Shown in pieces: positions 1 to 7,987 of a DNA stretch of 64,000 bases. A program made the position numbers and the translations under genes. Origin of the DNA: Phaeospirillum sp. (GTDB taxonomy: Bacteria; Pseudomonadota; Alphaproteobacteria; Rhodospirillales; Magnetospirillaceae); contig JAUSFB010000013.1 of the NCBI GenBank assembly GCA_030651575.1, positions 29,070 to 93,069 of the forward strand. Reading direction: 5' to 3'. The notes below the pieces were generated by a model. The model worked only from the letters and a program-made list of their open reading frames with translations. It ran no database searches and was not told the DNA's origin. Each line of letters starts with the position of its first letter. The first letter of the stretch is position 1.

Positions 1-304
1 CACGGTTTACATGGGGCAAGGCCTCGATTCCATGCGCGGAAAATCCTGAAAATATCGGCTTTGCTGGCATTATTCGTCGTCTTCACCGTGGCGCGCCATC
101 ATACGCACGGCCATGCCTTGCCGCCATGCAATCGTCGAGCCATCCCCGGAAGGAAGCTGGAATCCAGTGTCCTCGCCATTTCATCGCCCGGAGCCATTGG
201 CTTGTCCCCGATTCTGCCCGGCAAATCTTGCCGGGTAAGGCGATGGTGGGAAAATCGGGACCAGCGGATTACATTGTTCCTTTCAATTCGGACAAGGACC
301 AGCG
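1..304. other. Left edge, no supported gene
   Basis: No reading frame here has convincing codon use or a recognisable product. A plus-strand frame that ends at a TGA near base 49 could be the tail of a gene outside the window. A small inverted repeat, CCCGGCAA/TTGCCGGG, lies at 217-235 with a 3-base loop, but no T-run follows it on the plus strand. The bases just before 305 hold the AAGGA ribosome binding site of the next gene. Confidence 0.4.
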
Positions 305-772
305 ATGAGCTTTTCGACTCCCATCACCGATCGCTATTTCGAGGATTACGTCACCGGAGCCGTGCATTGTTTCGGCTCCATCGTGGTGGAGGAGGACGAG
401 GTCATCGCCTTCGCCAAGCGTTTCGACCCCCAGGATTTCCACACCGATCCCGAGGCGGCCAAGGCCACGCCCTTTGGCGGGCTGATCGCCAGCGGTTGGC
501 ACACCGCTGGCATGATGATGCGGCTTTACGCCGATCATTACCTGACCAAGGTGGGCAGTCTGGCGTCCCCCGGCGTCGACGAGTTGCGCTGGATCAAGCC
601 GGTGCGGCCCGGTGACGCCCTGTCGGTGCGGGTGACCATCCTGGACGCGGTTCTGTCGCGGTCCAAGCCGGATCGCGGCGTCGTCACCTCCTTCATCGAG
701 GTTCTCAATCAGGCCGATGAGGTGGTGATGTCCATGCGGGCGGTCAACATGGTCCTGCGGCGACCTTCCTAG
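305..772 (+). CDS. MaoC-like acyl dehydratase (hot-dog fold)
   Basis: A 155-residue protein of the MaoC/(R)-hydratase hot-dog family, which hydrates or dehydrates acyl-CoA thioesters. The sequence has the family layout: an N-terminal strand region with FEDYVTGAVHCFG, then the segment FDPQDFHTDPEAA, where D and H sit as in the catalytic D-x4-H of hydratase 2 enzymes, followed by FGGLIASGWHTAGMMMRL. The length is normal for a single-domain member. The ATG at 305 has AAGGA about 10 bases upstream. It stands alone on the plus strand and its stop overlaps the convergent usp gene by 4 bases. The true substrate cannot be read from sequence; a role in fatty acid or PHA precursor supply is possible. 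Confidence 0.8.
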   Translation: MSFSTPITDRYFEDYVTGAVHCFGSIVVEEDEVIAFAKRFDPQDFHTDPEAAKATPFGGLIASGWHTAGMMMRLYADHYLTKVGSLASPGVDELRWIKPVRPGDALSVRVTILDAVLSRSKPDRGVVTSFIEVLNQADEVVMSMRAVNMVLRRPS

Positions 773-1620
773 AACCCCTTCACCACCAGCACCGGGCAGT
801 CGACCTTGCCGATCACGCCCAGGCTGTTGCTGCCCACCAGCAGGCGGCCGAGGCCGGTTCTGCCGTGGCTGCCCATCACGATGATGTCGGAACCGGTCTT
901 TTGGGCGGTTTCCACCACCATCTCGGCGGGGGAGCCACGGGCGACCACGCCGTCGACTGCGACGCCCTCGGCCACATAGGCGGCGACGGTGCGTTCGACG
1001 ATGCGGGCGGCCTCGGCCTGGCGCTCGGGCGAGTGCTTGGGCACTTCCACCGACAGTACGGTGGCGGGAATATGGCAGCAAAAGGCGATTCGCAGCCCGG
1101 CGACGGCGGCGGCGTCGCTGGAGCGCGAACCGTCGGTGGCCAGCAGCAGGCGGTTCTGCCACATCTTGGCGGCCTTGGGCACCACCAGCACGCTGCACTT
1201 GGCGTTGCCGATGATCTTGGCGGTGGCGTCGCCCAGCATGAAGCGGGCCAGACCGCGCTTGCCGCGCCGGCCGGCGACGATGACGTCGGCGTTTTCATCA
1301 TTGGCGGCGCCGACGATGGCTTCGAACGGGTCGAGGGCGCGGCGCACCAGCGGTTGGCATTCCACCCCCTCGGCGGCGGCCTGGGCCACCACCTTTTCCA
1401 AGATACCAAAGACCCGCTCCTCCGCTTCCATGGCGGCGGCGGGGGCGACCTCTTCATAGACGTAATTGGTGATCACCACGCTGACCGCCAACAGGCGGGC
1501 CTCGGCCTTCTTGGCCATGGCGATGGCGATGCGGACCGCGCCGTCGCTGAACTCCGAGCCATCGGTGCACACCAGAATCGTCTTGAACCGACCGGTCGGC
1601 GATAGTCCGTTGACACCCAT
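769..1620 (-). CDS. Tandem-domain universal stress protein
   Basis: A 283-residue cytosolic protein made of two UspA domains. Domain 1 starts at about residue 12 (TILVCTDGSEFSDGA) and ends in GRRGKRGLARFMLGDATAKI followed by CSVLVV. Domain 2 starts near residue 152 (RLLLATDGSRSSDAA) and ends with GSHGRTGLGRLLVGSNSLGV followed by CPVLVV. The G-x2-G-x9-G-S/T nucleotide-binding signature is therefore visible in both halves, so ATP binding is likely. A GGAGAG ribosome binding site precedes the ATG. It is the last gene of a minus-strand operon with the membrane protein 10 bases upstream and the TauE/SafE transporter beyond that, suggesting a stress role linked to anion export. The exact function is unknown. 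Confidence 0.88.
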   Translation of the reverse strand: MGVNGLSPTGRFKTILVCTDGSEFSDGAVRIAIAMAKKAEARLLAVSVVITNYVYEEVAPAAAMEAEERVFGILEKVVAQAAAEGVECQPLVRRALDPFEAIVGAANDENADVIVAGRRGKRGLARFMLGDATAKIIGNAKCSVLVVPKAAKMWQNRLLLATDGSRSSDAAAVAGLRIAFCCHIPATVLSVEVPKHSPERQAEAARIVERTVAAYVAEGVAVDGVVARGSPAEMVVETAQKTGSDIIVMGSHGRTGLGRLLVGSNSLGVIGKVDCPVLVVKGF

Positions 1621-1630
1621 GATTCTCTCC

Positions 1631-2047
1631 TCAGTGACCGATCGCCAACAGCCCGGAAGCCGCCAGCGACAGCACGACGATCTCGCTCGCCACCACCGTG
1701 ATCATCACCTTGTCGCGGCTGGCCAGCGGAAAGCGCAGGAAGGAAGCGTAACAGTAGACGGTCACCGCCGCCATCAACGCGATCGCCCCGAACACCAGAT
1801 CGCCTTGAAAAATTTGCGCCAGCCACGGCCAAGTCTGGTGGGCGATGCCGCGCTGCTCCAAATAGGCCGGCGCCGACATCCCCCAGTAACGCGACATCTC
1901 CGATGCGGGAATCGTGGGGGAAAACACGTCCAGCATATAGGCGACGAAGCTGACCGCCAGCAGGATCAGGCTGGCGCGCATACCGACCTGAAGGATCTTG
2001 GCATAGGCCAGCGCCTCGGCGGTGGCGTACTGCTTTCTCTTGAGCAT
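1631..2047 (-). CDS. Small inner-membrane protein, function unknown
   Basis: A 138-residue hydrophobic protein with about three predicted membrane segments: residues 23-43 (ASLILLAVSFVAYMLDVF region), 84-105 (LVFGAIALMAAVTVYCYASF) and 113-136 (KVMITVVASEIVVLSLAASG). The charged N-terminus (MLKRKQYATAEALAYAKIL) suggests a cytoplasmic start. I do not recognise a named family. It sits between a TauE/SafE-type exporter and a universal stress protein in the same operon and may be an accessory of the exporter; this is inferred from position only. Its ribosome binding site, GAGGA, about 10 bases before the ATG, belongs to the end of an intergenic repeat (see 2058-2096). Confidence 0.7.
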   Translation of the reverse strand: MLKRKQYATAEALAYAKILQVGMRASLILLAVSFVAYMLDVFSPTIPASEMSRYWGMSAPAYLEQRGIAHQTWPWLAQIFQGDLVFGAIALMAAVTVYCYASFLRFPLASRDKVMITVVASEIVVLSLAASGLLAIGH

Positions 2048-2057
2048 CGTGTTTTGT

Positions 2058-2096
2058 CCTCAATCGTCGGCGCGAACTCCGTTCGCTTGGCGCGTC
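2058..2096 (-). repeat. Intercistronic repeat, short copy
   Basis: Read on the minus strand this begins GACGCGCCAAGCGAAC and ends GACGATTGAGG. Positions 2069-2091 are an exact 23-base reverse complement of 25569-25591. It contains the hairpin GCGAAC-GGA-GTTCGC. It lies between the tauE stop and the start of the 138-residue membrane protein, in the sense direction of that operon. Its terminal GAGG is positioned as the ribosome binding site of the downstream gene. It corresponds to only the 3' half of the longer copies at 25526 and 34503. Confidence 0.75.
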
Positions 2097-2103
2097 GGTG
2101 GGT

Positions 2104-3054
2104 TTATGCCCAGATTCCCAGGCCCTTGAGCAGGGCGCGCGAGCCGGCCAGCAGCAGCATGGTCAGGATGATCTTGCGGATGACCGAGGTCTTGGCGCGG
2201 GTCAGCAGCTTGGCCCCCACCATGGAGCCCAGCATCATGCCGATGATCGACGGCGCCGCGATGATGGTCAGGACCGCGCCCTTGTTGAGGTAGACCCAGG
2301 CGGCGGCGGTATCGACGATGGACAGCAGAAAGCTGCTGGTGGCGGCCGATACCCGCAGCGGCACCCCCATCACCAGATTGAGGACCGGCACATTGGCCCA
2401 GCCGGCCCCCAGGCCGAACATTCCCGCCATCATGCCGATGCCGAAGAACAGCACCATCCCCAACGGCGTCCGGTGGACCTGCCAGTCGATGTCGCGACCG
2501 GCGGCGGGGTCATGGAAGATGCCGTGCATCTGAAGCATCTGCGACAGCCGGTCCGGCGCCGGCACATTCGGCACATCCGACCGCTTCGAGGCCCACATCA
2601 GCGCCACGATGGCCAAGATGGTAACGCCTAGCGCGGTCTGAACCACATTGGTGGGCAGGGCGAGGCCGATCATCGCCCCGAAAATCGCCGAAATCGAGGC
2701 AATCAGCCCCAGCGGCAGCGCCAGCCGCAGATTGGCCAGACCGTTGCGCAGCAGGGACGGCCCCGCCGCCAGCGATCCCGCCAGGGCGATCAGCAGGCCG
2801 GCTCCCCTGACGAAGTCGAGGTGGAAGGGAAAGAAGCTGCCGATGATGGGCACGAACAGGACGCCGCCCCCGACCCCGCCCAGCACCGCGACCACGCCCA
2901 GCAGAAAGGTGATGCCGAACAGAATCATCGGCCATGCCCACCAGGGCAGACCGCCCGGCGCCGCCGGTATCGGCGCGGCCTCGGCCGCCATGGCCGGCGA
3001 CAGCAACAGGCATACCGCGGTCAGGACCGCGGTCGTCAGGACGGCGTGACGCAT
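2104..3054 (-). CDS. TauE/SafE family anion exporter
   Basis: A 316-residue polytopic inner-membrane protein of the TauE/SafE family, whose members export sulfite, sulfoacetate or related organosulfur anions. The N-terminus (ATG at 3054) has a signal-like hydrophobic stretch ending SPAMAAEA. Two repeated halves follow: MILFGITFLLGVVAVLGGVGG with GGGVLFVPI, and later GIGMMAGMFGLGAGWANVPVLN with a PLRVSAATS turn. I chose ATG 3054 over the longer open frame from 3162 because AAGGTGAGGGAG lies just upstream and the extra residues look non-coding. It is the first gene of an operon with a small membrane protein and a Usp, under a good sigma70-like promoter at 3153-3181. The substrate is not provable here; sulfite fits the sulfur oxidation genes elsewhere in the window. 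Confidence 0.82.
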   Translation of the reverse strand: MRHAVLTTAVLTAVCLLLSPAMAAEAAPIPAAPGGLPWWAWPMILFGITFLLGVVAVLGGVGGGVLFVPIIGSFFPFHLDFVRGAGLLIALAGSLAAGPSLLRNGLANLRLALPLGLIASISAIFGAMIGLALPTNVVQTALGVTILAIVALMWASKRSDVPNVPAPDRLSQMLQMHGIFHDPAAGRDIDWQVHRTPLGMVLFFGIGMMAGMFGLGAGWANVPVLNLVMGVPLRVSAATSSFLLSIVDTAAAWVYLNKGAVLTIIAAPSIIGMMLGSMVGAKLLTRAKTSVIRKIILTMLLLAGSRALLKGLGIWA

Positions 3055-3152
3055 CTCCCTCACCTTCTTTTTCTTTTCCCAACCGAGCCCAGGGGATCGG
3101 CGCGGGTATCCCGGCCATGTTGGCTGCGGTGATCTCCCTCGGTCTTGTAAGG

Positions 3153-3181
3153 ATAATGTCACTATCGTAGCGATGTCTCAA
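3153..3181 (-). promoter_or_regulatory. Candidate sigma70 promoter of tauE operon
   Basis: On the minus strand TTGAGA (3176-3181) and CATTAT (3153-3158) are separated by exactly 17 bases. This is 5/6 and 4/6 agreement with the consensus. It lies about 100 bases ahead of the tauE ATG in an AT-rich patch of an otherwise GC-rich region. Confidence 0.45.
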
Positions 3182-3315
3182 TTAGAAACTACAAATATAC
3201 AGGAGCGTCCCGTCATGGCACCGCCGACCGGCTCATTGGACGTTCTCCGGCACGGTTTTATGAGCTAGGGTGCGCCGTATTTCGGGTCGTCGCGGGTCGG
3301 ACAGGGGGCTGGATC

Positions 3316-4656
3316 ATGTCGTTGCAGACCGTGCTGGACTTGCTGGGCAAGCAAAAGATCGTCGAAGGCATGGTCCGCACCCAGGCCAGCCGTCAGCACG
3401 ATCTGGTCGAGACCGTGGTGCATCGGCAGCATCTGGCCGAGTTGCAGACGGTGCTGTCGCGACAGTCCTCCGCCGAGATCGGTAAAATTCTGGAGGCGGT
3501 GCCGCTGGATGACGCCAAGCGGCTGTGGGACCTGATCGGGGCCGAGCGCCATGACGACATTTTGTGGGAAATCTCCAAATCCCTGGGCGAGCATCTGGTC
3601 GGCTCGCGCCAGCCTCGATTCCGTCAAGGTCAGGTGACCGCCTATACTCTGGTCGATGGCCGGATGCGGATCGTCGATGTGGCGGACCGTGGCGATTTTG
3701 AAAGTCTTCGCCCCATCTGGGTCGATGTGCTGGGCGCCTCCAAGTCCGAGCGCGGCTGGATCGCCCGGCAATGCGGCCTGGAACTTCCGGCTCCCGAGGA
3801 GCTGACCGATCTGGAGGTCAGCGCCCGTTTTTACGTGGAGGAGAACGACGAGGTCCATCTTCACTCGAACTTCCTGCTCGACCGCGAGGGGGCGTCGCGC
3901 AGCGTCCCGGTGGCGTTCATCGTTCACGCCGACGTGCTGTACACTGTCCGCAACGATGATCTGCCGGTGTTCCGTCTCCAGCGGCTGCGGGCGCGCAACC
4001 TGCCGGGCAAGGTTCTGACCTGCAAGGATCTGTTGCTCGATCTCTATGGCGCCGATGTGGAATACTCGGCCGATTCGCTGGAAGACGCCTACGCCACCCT
4101 TCGCCGCGTCGGCCAGGAAGTCCTCAGCGAGAATGTCAGCGACGCCGATGCCGCCCGCATCCTGGCCGATATCGCCGAGGAGGAGGACCTTAACGGCCTG
4201 ATTCGGGGCAATATGCTGGACACCCAGCGGGCGGTGTCCTTCCTGATCCGCGGCCGCTTCCTGTCACAGGCCCAAACCGAGGACGCCAAGGAAATTCTGC
4301 GCGATATCGAATCCCTGAACAGTCACACCGCCTTCCTGTTTGAAAAGCTGAACTTCCTGATGGACGCCACGGTCGGTTTCATCAATATCAATCAGAACCG
4401 GCGCGTCACTCAGCTAACCATCCTCAGCGTGGTGTTCATGCCGCTGAACGTCCTGGCCGGCGTCGGCGGCATGTCCGAGTTCTCCATGATGACCCAGGGG
4501 ATTGCCTGGCAGATCTCTTACAGCGCCTTCACGATCACCTTGTTGCTGGTGGGCTGGGCGACCTATCTGATTCTTAAATTCTACGAAAGACGGCGGGCTA
4601 AATCCAAGCTTCAGGCGGCCCAGGCGCGCAAGCCCGCCCTGGCGGCGGTGAAATAG
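3316..4656 (+). CDS. MgtE-N/CorA fusion, Mg2+ transporter-like
   Basis: A 446-residue membrane protein with CorA topology: a large cytoplasmic N-terminal part, then two membrane helices at about residues 373-393 (LTILSVVFMPLNVLAGVGG) and 405-425, ending in a basic tail. Residues about 30-90 (HRQHLAELQTVLSRQ, EIGKILEAVPLDDAKRLWDL) resemble the superhelical MgtE N domain and precede the CorA-type soluble domain. The CorA signature GMN after helix 1 is replaced here by GMS (GVGGMSEF), a variant that could change selectivity. An AGGGGG ribosome binding site precedes the ATG. It is monocistronic, followed by an AT-rich promoter region. Mg2+ or another divalent cation is the expected substrate; this is family inference. 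Confidence 0.78.
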   Translation: MSLQTVLDLLGKQKIVEGMVRTQASRQHDLVETVVHRQHLAELQTVLSRQSSAEIGKILEAVPLDDAKRLWDLIGAERHDDILWEISKSLGEHLVGSRQPRFRQGQVTAYTLVDGRMRIVDVADRGDFESLRPIWVDVLGASKSERGWIARQCGLELPAPEELTDLEVSARFYVEENDEVHLHSNFLLDREGASRSVPVAFIVHADVLYTVRNDDLPVFRLQRLRARNLPGKVLTCKDLLLDLYGADVEYSADSLEDAYATLRRVGQEVLSENVSDADAARILADIAEEEDLNGLIRGNMLDTQRAVSFLIRGRFLSQAQTEDAKEILRDIESLNSHTAFLFEKLNFLMDATVGFININQNRRVTQLTILSVVFMPLNVLAGVGGMSEFSMMTQGIAWQISYSAFTITLLLVGWATYLILKFYERRRAKSKLQAAQARKPALAAVK

Positions 4657-4687
4657 CCCAGGGTGGGAAAAACCCACTCTAATTTAT

Positions 4688-4716
4688 TTGAGAATTCACT
4701 AATATAAGTGTAGCAT
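4688..4716 (+). promoter_or_regulatory. Candidate promoter of LuxR-type regulator
   Basis: TTGAGA (4688-4693) and TAGCAT (4711-4716) are spaced 17 bases apart inside a strongly AT-rich stretch just before the regulator gene. The -10 match is only moderate. Confidence 0.3.
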
Positions 4717-4754
4717 TCCCCTCTGGATCGGCGATGAACCGGGAGGGGGCGCGG

Positions 4755-5384
4755 ATGGGCATCCAAGCGAAGAGTGGCATCTCCGTCGTCATTGCCGAGA
4801 AGAGTCCCTTGCTTCAGGCCAGCCTGATCGGCCTGTTTGCCGGCGATGACAGGTTCGCCCGGATTCGCATGACCGCCGACGGTCTGGACTTTGTCGAGGC
4901 GGTGGCGGAGGAAAACTTCGATGTGGGGGTGATCGGCTGGGAGATGCCCAACCTCGACGGGCGAGGGGTGTTGCAATCCCTGCGGGGCCGCCTCGGCGCG
5001 CCCCGGATCGTGGTCTATACCGGCAGCGCCAACGCCGACCTGCCCCGTCAGTCCATGGCCCTGGGGGCGGCGGCGTTCTGCTCCAAAAGCGAACAGCCGG
5101 AGCAACTGCTTGATATCATCGTCGCGGTGTCCGGCGGGCGGATGGCGTTTCCCTTCATCGATGTTTCTGGTCTGGCCAAGGATCCGCTGACCGATCTGAC
5201 ATCGCGGGAGCGCGACATGCTGGCGACTCTGACCGTCGGCTACACCAATCAGCAGATCGCCAGTCAGCTCGACATTTCGCTCAACACGGTGAAGTTCCAC
5301 CTGAAAAATCTCTACGACAAGCTGGGTGTCGTCAGCCGGGCTCAGGCGGTGGCCTTTTACCTGACGGAATGCCATCCGCGCTGA
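4755..5384 (+). CDS. LuxR/NarL-type regulator with degenerate receiver
   Basis: A 209-residue two-domain transcription regulator. The C-terminal helix-turn-helix is clear: LTSRERDMLATL, then GYTNQQIASQLDISLNTVKF and HLKNLYDKLGV. The N-terminal half has response-regulator layout, but the phosphoacceptor aspartate is missing: where relatives have LLDxxMP this protein reads VIGWEMPNLDG. The acidic pair near the start is IAEKSP, so it is also altered. The switch lysine region (AFCSKSEQPEQ) remains. It is thus probably phosphorylation-independent. I prefer ATG 4755 because GGGAGGGGG lies just before it; ATG 4734 would add seven residues. It is a lone gene with no paired kinase adjacent. The target genes are unknown. 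Confidence 0.82.
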   Translation: MGIQAKSGISVVIAEKSPLLQASLIGLFAGDDRFARIRMTADGLDFVEAVAEENFDVGVIGWEMPNLDGRGVLQSLRGRLGAPRIVVYTGSANADLPRQSMALGAAAFCSKSEQPEQLLDIIVAVSGGRMAFPFIDVSGLAKDPLTDLTSRERDMLATLTVGYTNQQIASQLDISLNTVKFHLKNLYDKLGVVSRAQAVAFYLTECHPR

Positions 5385-5394
5385 TCGGAATCGG

Positions 5395-5610
5395 TCAGCA
5401 GCTTGGGCAGGGAGTCCTGGCAAGTTCATCGAATGTCATGGTGCGAGAGGCGATCCGCAACGCGGCGGCGCAGGCTTCGCCTTCGTCGCATTGCTGGGTG
5501 CAATGGCGAACGCGCTCGATGATGGTCAGGCACTCGGCGTACCGGGCGGCTTCATACAGGAGGCGGGCCTCGGAAATCAGTTCGATGCATCTGTATGAGG
5601 AGCCGGTCAT
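5395..5610 (-). CDS. Small protein of unknown function (71 aa)
   Basis: A short protein starting MTGSSYRCIELISEARLL and continuing as mostly helical sequence, with four cysteines clustered late (HCTQQCDEGEAC and PCPSC). The ATG at 5610 has a very strong GGGAGGG site just upstream, which favours this start over the longer frame from 5676. It follows the 67-residue ORF by 22 bases on the same strand, so the two are likely cotranscribed. The helix-rich first part (LLYEAARYAECLTIIERV) looks like a single TPR-like hairpin. No family is recognised. Confidence 0.55.
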   Translation of the reverse strand: MTGSSYRCIELISEARLLYEAARYAECLTIIERVRHCTQQCDEGEACAAALRIASRTMTFDELARTPCPSC

Positions 5611-5632
5611 CGTCCCTCCCGATGGCCTGGAA

Positions 5633-5836
5633 TCAGGCCGCGTGCTGCGTATCAGCATCGGCGGCGCCGCTGGCATAGAGTTGCTCGACCAGAATGCGGG
5701 CGATGCCCGGCGTCAGGGACGGGTCAAGCGCCAGCAACACCGCGCGGGCCGCATGGCGCTCTTCATCATCGTCCAGCCCTTCTTGCCGGGCGGCGGCGAT
5801 GGCGCTACCGATAATCTCGATGAGGGAGCTGTTCAT
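5633..5836 (-). CDS. Small protein of unknown function (67 aa)
   Basis: A short acidic, helical protein (MNSSLIEIIGSAIAAARQEG, then LDDDEERHAARAVLLALDPS). It has no membrane segment, no cysteines and no recognisable domain. It lies directly upstream of the 71-residue small protein on the minus strand. The upstream ribosome binding site is weak. Codon use fits the surrounding coding DNA, which is the main reason to believe it. About 190 bases before it hold no gene. Confidence 0.5.
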   Translation of the reverse strand: MNSSLIEIIGSAIAAARQEGLDDDEERHAARAVLLALDPSLTPGIARILVEQLYASGAADADTQHAA

Positions 5837-6025
5837 GGGGCGACCCGATTGTCCAAGGCTTCAAGTATCACAGGCATCATCATCTCGCGGTGTAGTGTAG
5901 TGAACCAGCTACGAACGGAAAGGATTTGTGAGCTTGTGTGATGAAAGGCGTAGAGATGGACAGGAATCGATTTGGAGGACTATGCAGAAGTATTGGTAAA
6001 ATAACCTTTCGTATAGTGAGAACCC

Positions 6026-7135
6026 CTATGCCGCCGATACGGCGTCCAGCAACATTCCCTTGAACAGGATCAGCAAATTCTGGTCGATATCGCCCGACAT
6101 GCGTTCCGTCATGAGCGACAGGGCGTCTTCCGGGGCCATGGGCTCCTTGTAGACGCGGCGGTCGGTCAGCGCGCTGAAGATGTCGACGATGGAGGCCATG
6201 CGGGCCAATTCGTTCAATTGGCTGCCCTTGAGGCCCTTGGGATAGCCGGTTCCGTCCAGCTTTTCATGATGCTGTTCGGCGATGGTGATGACGCCCTTGG
6301 GCAGGGTCTCGCACAGCTTGAGGTAGTCGACGCTTTTGGGCACATGGGAGCGCATGACCTGAAGTTCGGAATCGTCGAGGCGGCCGGGTTTGTTCAGCAC
6401 TTCGTGGGGGATCTTCATCTTGCCGATGTCGTGGACCAGCCCGCCGCTGGCCAGCAGGCTCATATCGTCGCCCTTGAGGCCGATGGTATGGCCGAACAGC
6501 GACAGCAGCGTCGCCACCCGTAGTGAATGGACGTACGAGTAGTTGTCGTGGCCCTTGACGTTGTCCAAGATGATCTTGAAGTCATGGTTGCTGACCGCGT
6601 CGACCAGGGATGAGCAGGCGGTGGAGACGCCCTTGTAGTCCAGCGGTTCGCCCCGATCGATCAGGTCGGAGATGTCGTTGAAGCTGTCGACCGTGCGCTG
6701 GAGCGAGTCGCGGTACTGGGGCGCCAGGGACTCCCATCTGGCTTCGACAGCCTTGTTGACCAGCCCGGAAATCGTCCTGATCAGGCTGCTGCGGCGGAAC
6801 GGTTTTTCCAGGCAGGCGTCGGTATCGGCGGCCGTCGCGCCCAGTTGCGCCGCCGGGCGGTTCAGGGTGCGGATGATGGGAACGCCGGGCAGCAGCCGGC
6901 GAAGGATGGCGATGGGGTTGCCGCCGGCGCGGGGGGCGGCCATTTCGTCCACCAGCACCGCGCAGGGCGGCGACTGGGCCAGATCCTCCACCGCCTTGTC
7001 GAACAAGGCATAGTCGGCGATCTGATAGAACGAGGTCAAGGCCATGGCGACCTGACGGCGATGGTCGGAATTGGCGTCGATCACCGCGACCAGGACTTTG
7101 CGGGATTGCGCGCGGGCGGCGTCCGACAGGGTCAC
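6026..7135 (-). CDS. Response regulator with HD-GYP phosphodiesterase
   Basis: A 369-residue protein with an N-terminal receiver domain (residues about 12-130; the acceptor aspartate is probably that of AVLVDEMA and the lysine that of CLEKPF) and a C-terminal HD-GYP domain. The catalytic motifs are intact: SGGLVHDIGKMKIP for HD and EQHHEKLDGTGYPKGLKGSQ for HH plus GYP. Enzymes of this family hydrolyse cyclic di-GMP, so a role in motility/biofilm switching is likely. Its ATG overlaps the stop of the upstream 233-residue gene by 4 bases (ATGA), so the two are translationally coupled. No kinase gene is adjacent. Confidence 0.9.
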   Translation of the reverse strand: MTLSDAARAQSRKVLVAVIDANSDHRRQVAMALTSFYQIADYALFDKAVEDLAQSPPCAVLVDEMAAPRAGGNPIAILRRLLPGVPIIRTLNRPAAQLGATAADTDACLEKPFRRSSLIRTISGLVNKAVEARWESLAPQYRDSLQRTVDSFNDISDLIDRGEPLDYKGVSTACSSLVDAVSNHDFKIILDNVKGHDNYSYVHSLRVATLLSLFGHTIGLKGDDMSLLASGGLVHDIGKMKIPHEVLNKPGRLDDSELQVMRSHVPKSVDYLKLCETLPKGVITIAEQHHEKLDGTGYPKGLKGSQLNELARMASIVDIFSALTDRRVYKEPMAPEDALSLMTERMSGDIDQNLLILFKGMLLDAVSAA

Positions 7136-7833
7136 GACGAAGCCGCCTGCGCCATGGTCGGTGTCATCATCTCCAGTCCCCGCACGGTGTGGCTCAGTAC
7201 GTCACGGATGGAATCGGTCTGTTCGGCCGACGGGCGCAGGCCGTTCGGAGCCGGACGGCTCATGGTCGTGAGCCAGGCTCTTTGGCCGGTGGGGGAGTCA
7301 AGGAAGCGCAGCAGCCGCTTCAGGGCATGAACCATGATCTGCGACACCCGCGGTTCGCCGTGGAAGGCGTCCCATTCCAGATTGTTGCCATGCGAGACCA
7401 GCAGGGCCTGCATCAGGGCTTTGCTGGCGCGCTCGTACTCGGTGTATTTGTCGGCATAGGCCGCTTCCAGCACATCGAAGTAATTGCCAAGCAGCGGTCG
7501 CGGGTAAGGCGGCTGATCACCGTTCAGCAGGGTCTCGAACGGCCGGACCATCATGCGGCGAAACGGGTCGGTGCGGCTGGACGCCTTGTTGCGCGCCGGG
7601 GCCAGATCCTGGCGGCACTTTTTCTCCTGGTGCTCGAAGGCCACGTCGAGTTCGTAGGTGCCCCGCCCGACCAGCCGCATGATCTTGACGGCGTCCTCGA
7701 CCCGGACCATCCCCTCGCGGGAGGTTTCGCGCAGCAGGCGTTCCAGCACGTCGGAAACGATGGTCGCCGCCTGATAGCACTTGCGATCTTTGGCTGCGCA
7801 ACCGGTTTGCTGCGTTGTGGTTGGTGCGCTCAT
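7132..7833 (-). CDS. Unknown protein coupled to HD-GYP regulator
   Basis: A 233-residue soluble protein, largely helical, with conserved-looking blocks such as RMMVRPFETLLNGDQPPYPR and LLGNYFDVLEAAYADKYTEY. It has no signal peptide or membrane segment. I do not recognise a domain. It is the first gene of a two-gene operon and shares the ATGA overlap with the HD-GYP response regulator, so it may be a partner or input protein for c-di-GMP signalling. That role is inferred from context only. Confidence 0.7.
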   Translation of the reverse strand: MSAPTTTQQTGCAAKDRKCYQAATIVSDVLERLLRETSREGMVRVEDAVKIMRLVGRGTYELDVAFEHQEKKCRQDLAPARNKASSRTDPFRRMMVRPFETLLNGDQPPYPRPLLGNYFDVLEAAYADKYTEYERASKALMQALLVSHGNNLEWDAFHGEPRVSQIMVHALKRLLRFLDSPTGQRAWLTTMSRPAPNGLRPSAEQTDSIRDVLSHTVRGLEMMTPTMAQAASS

Positions 7834-7987
7834 CTTGGCCTTGCCATCCCCCCCAAGCCCCCGGACTTCGTGGCGGCTATATCATACGACTATTGGTGAA
7901 TATGCCCATGGTCGTAGATAGGGATCAACGCACGGAAGGTGACGAAGCACGATCAATTGTAAGAGTTTGATAAATGCGGGCGAGAAA

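Noticed and set aside
70..114. 14-codon minus-strand ORF ending in GEDDE
   Set aside because: The C-terminus looks gene-like, but the open frame is under 40 codons, with no good start or context to support it.
217..235. Inverted repeat CCCGGCAA/TTGCCGGG as a terminator
   Set aside because: Stem of only 8 bp and no T-run on either side within reach of a known gene end.
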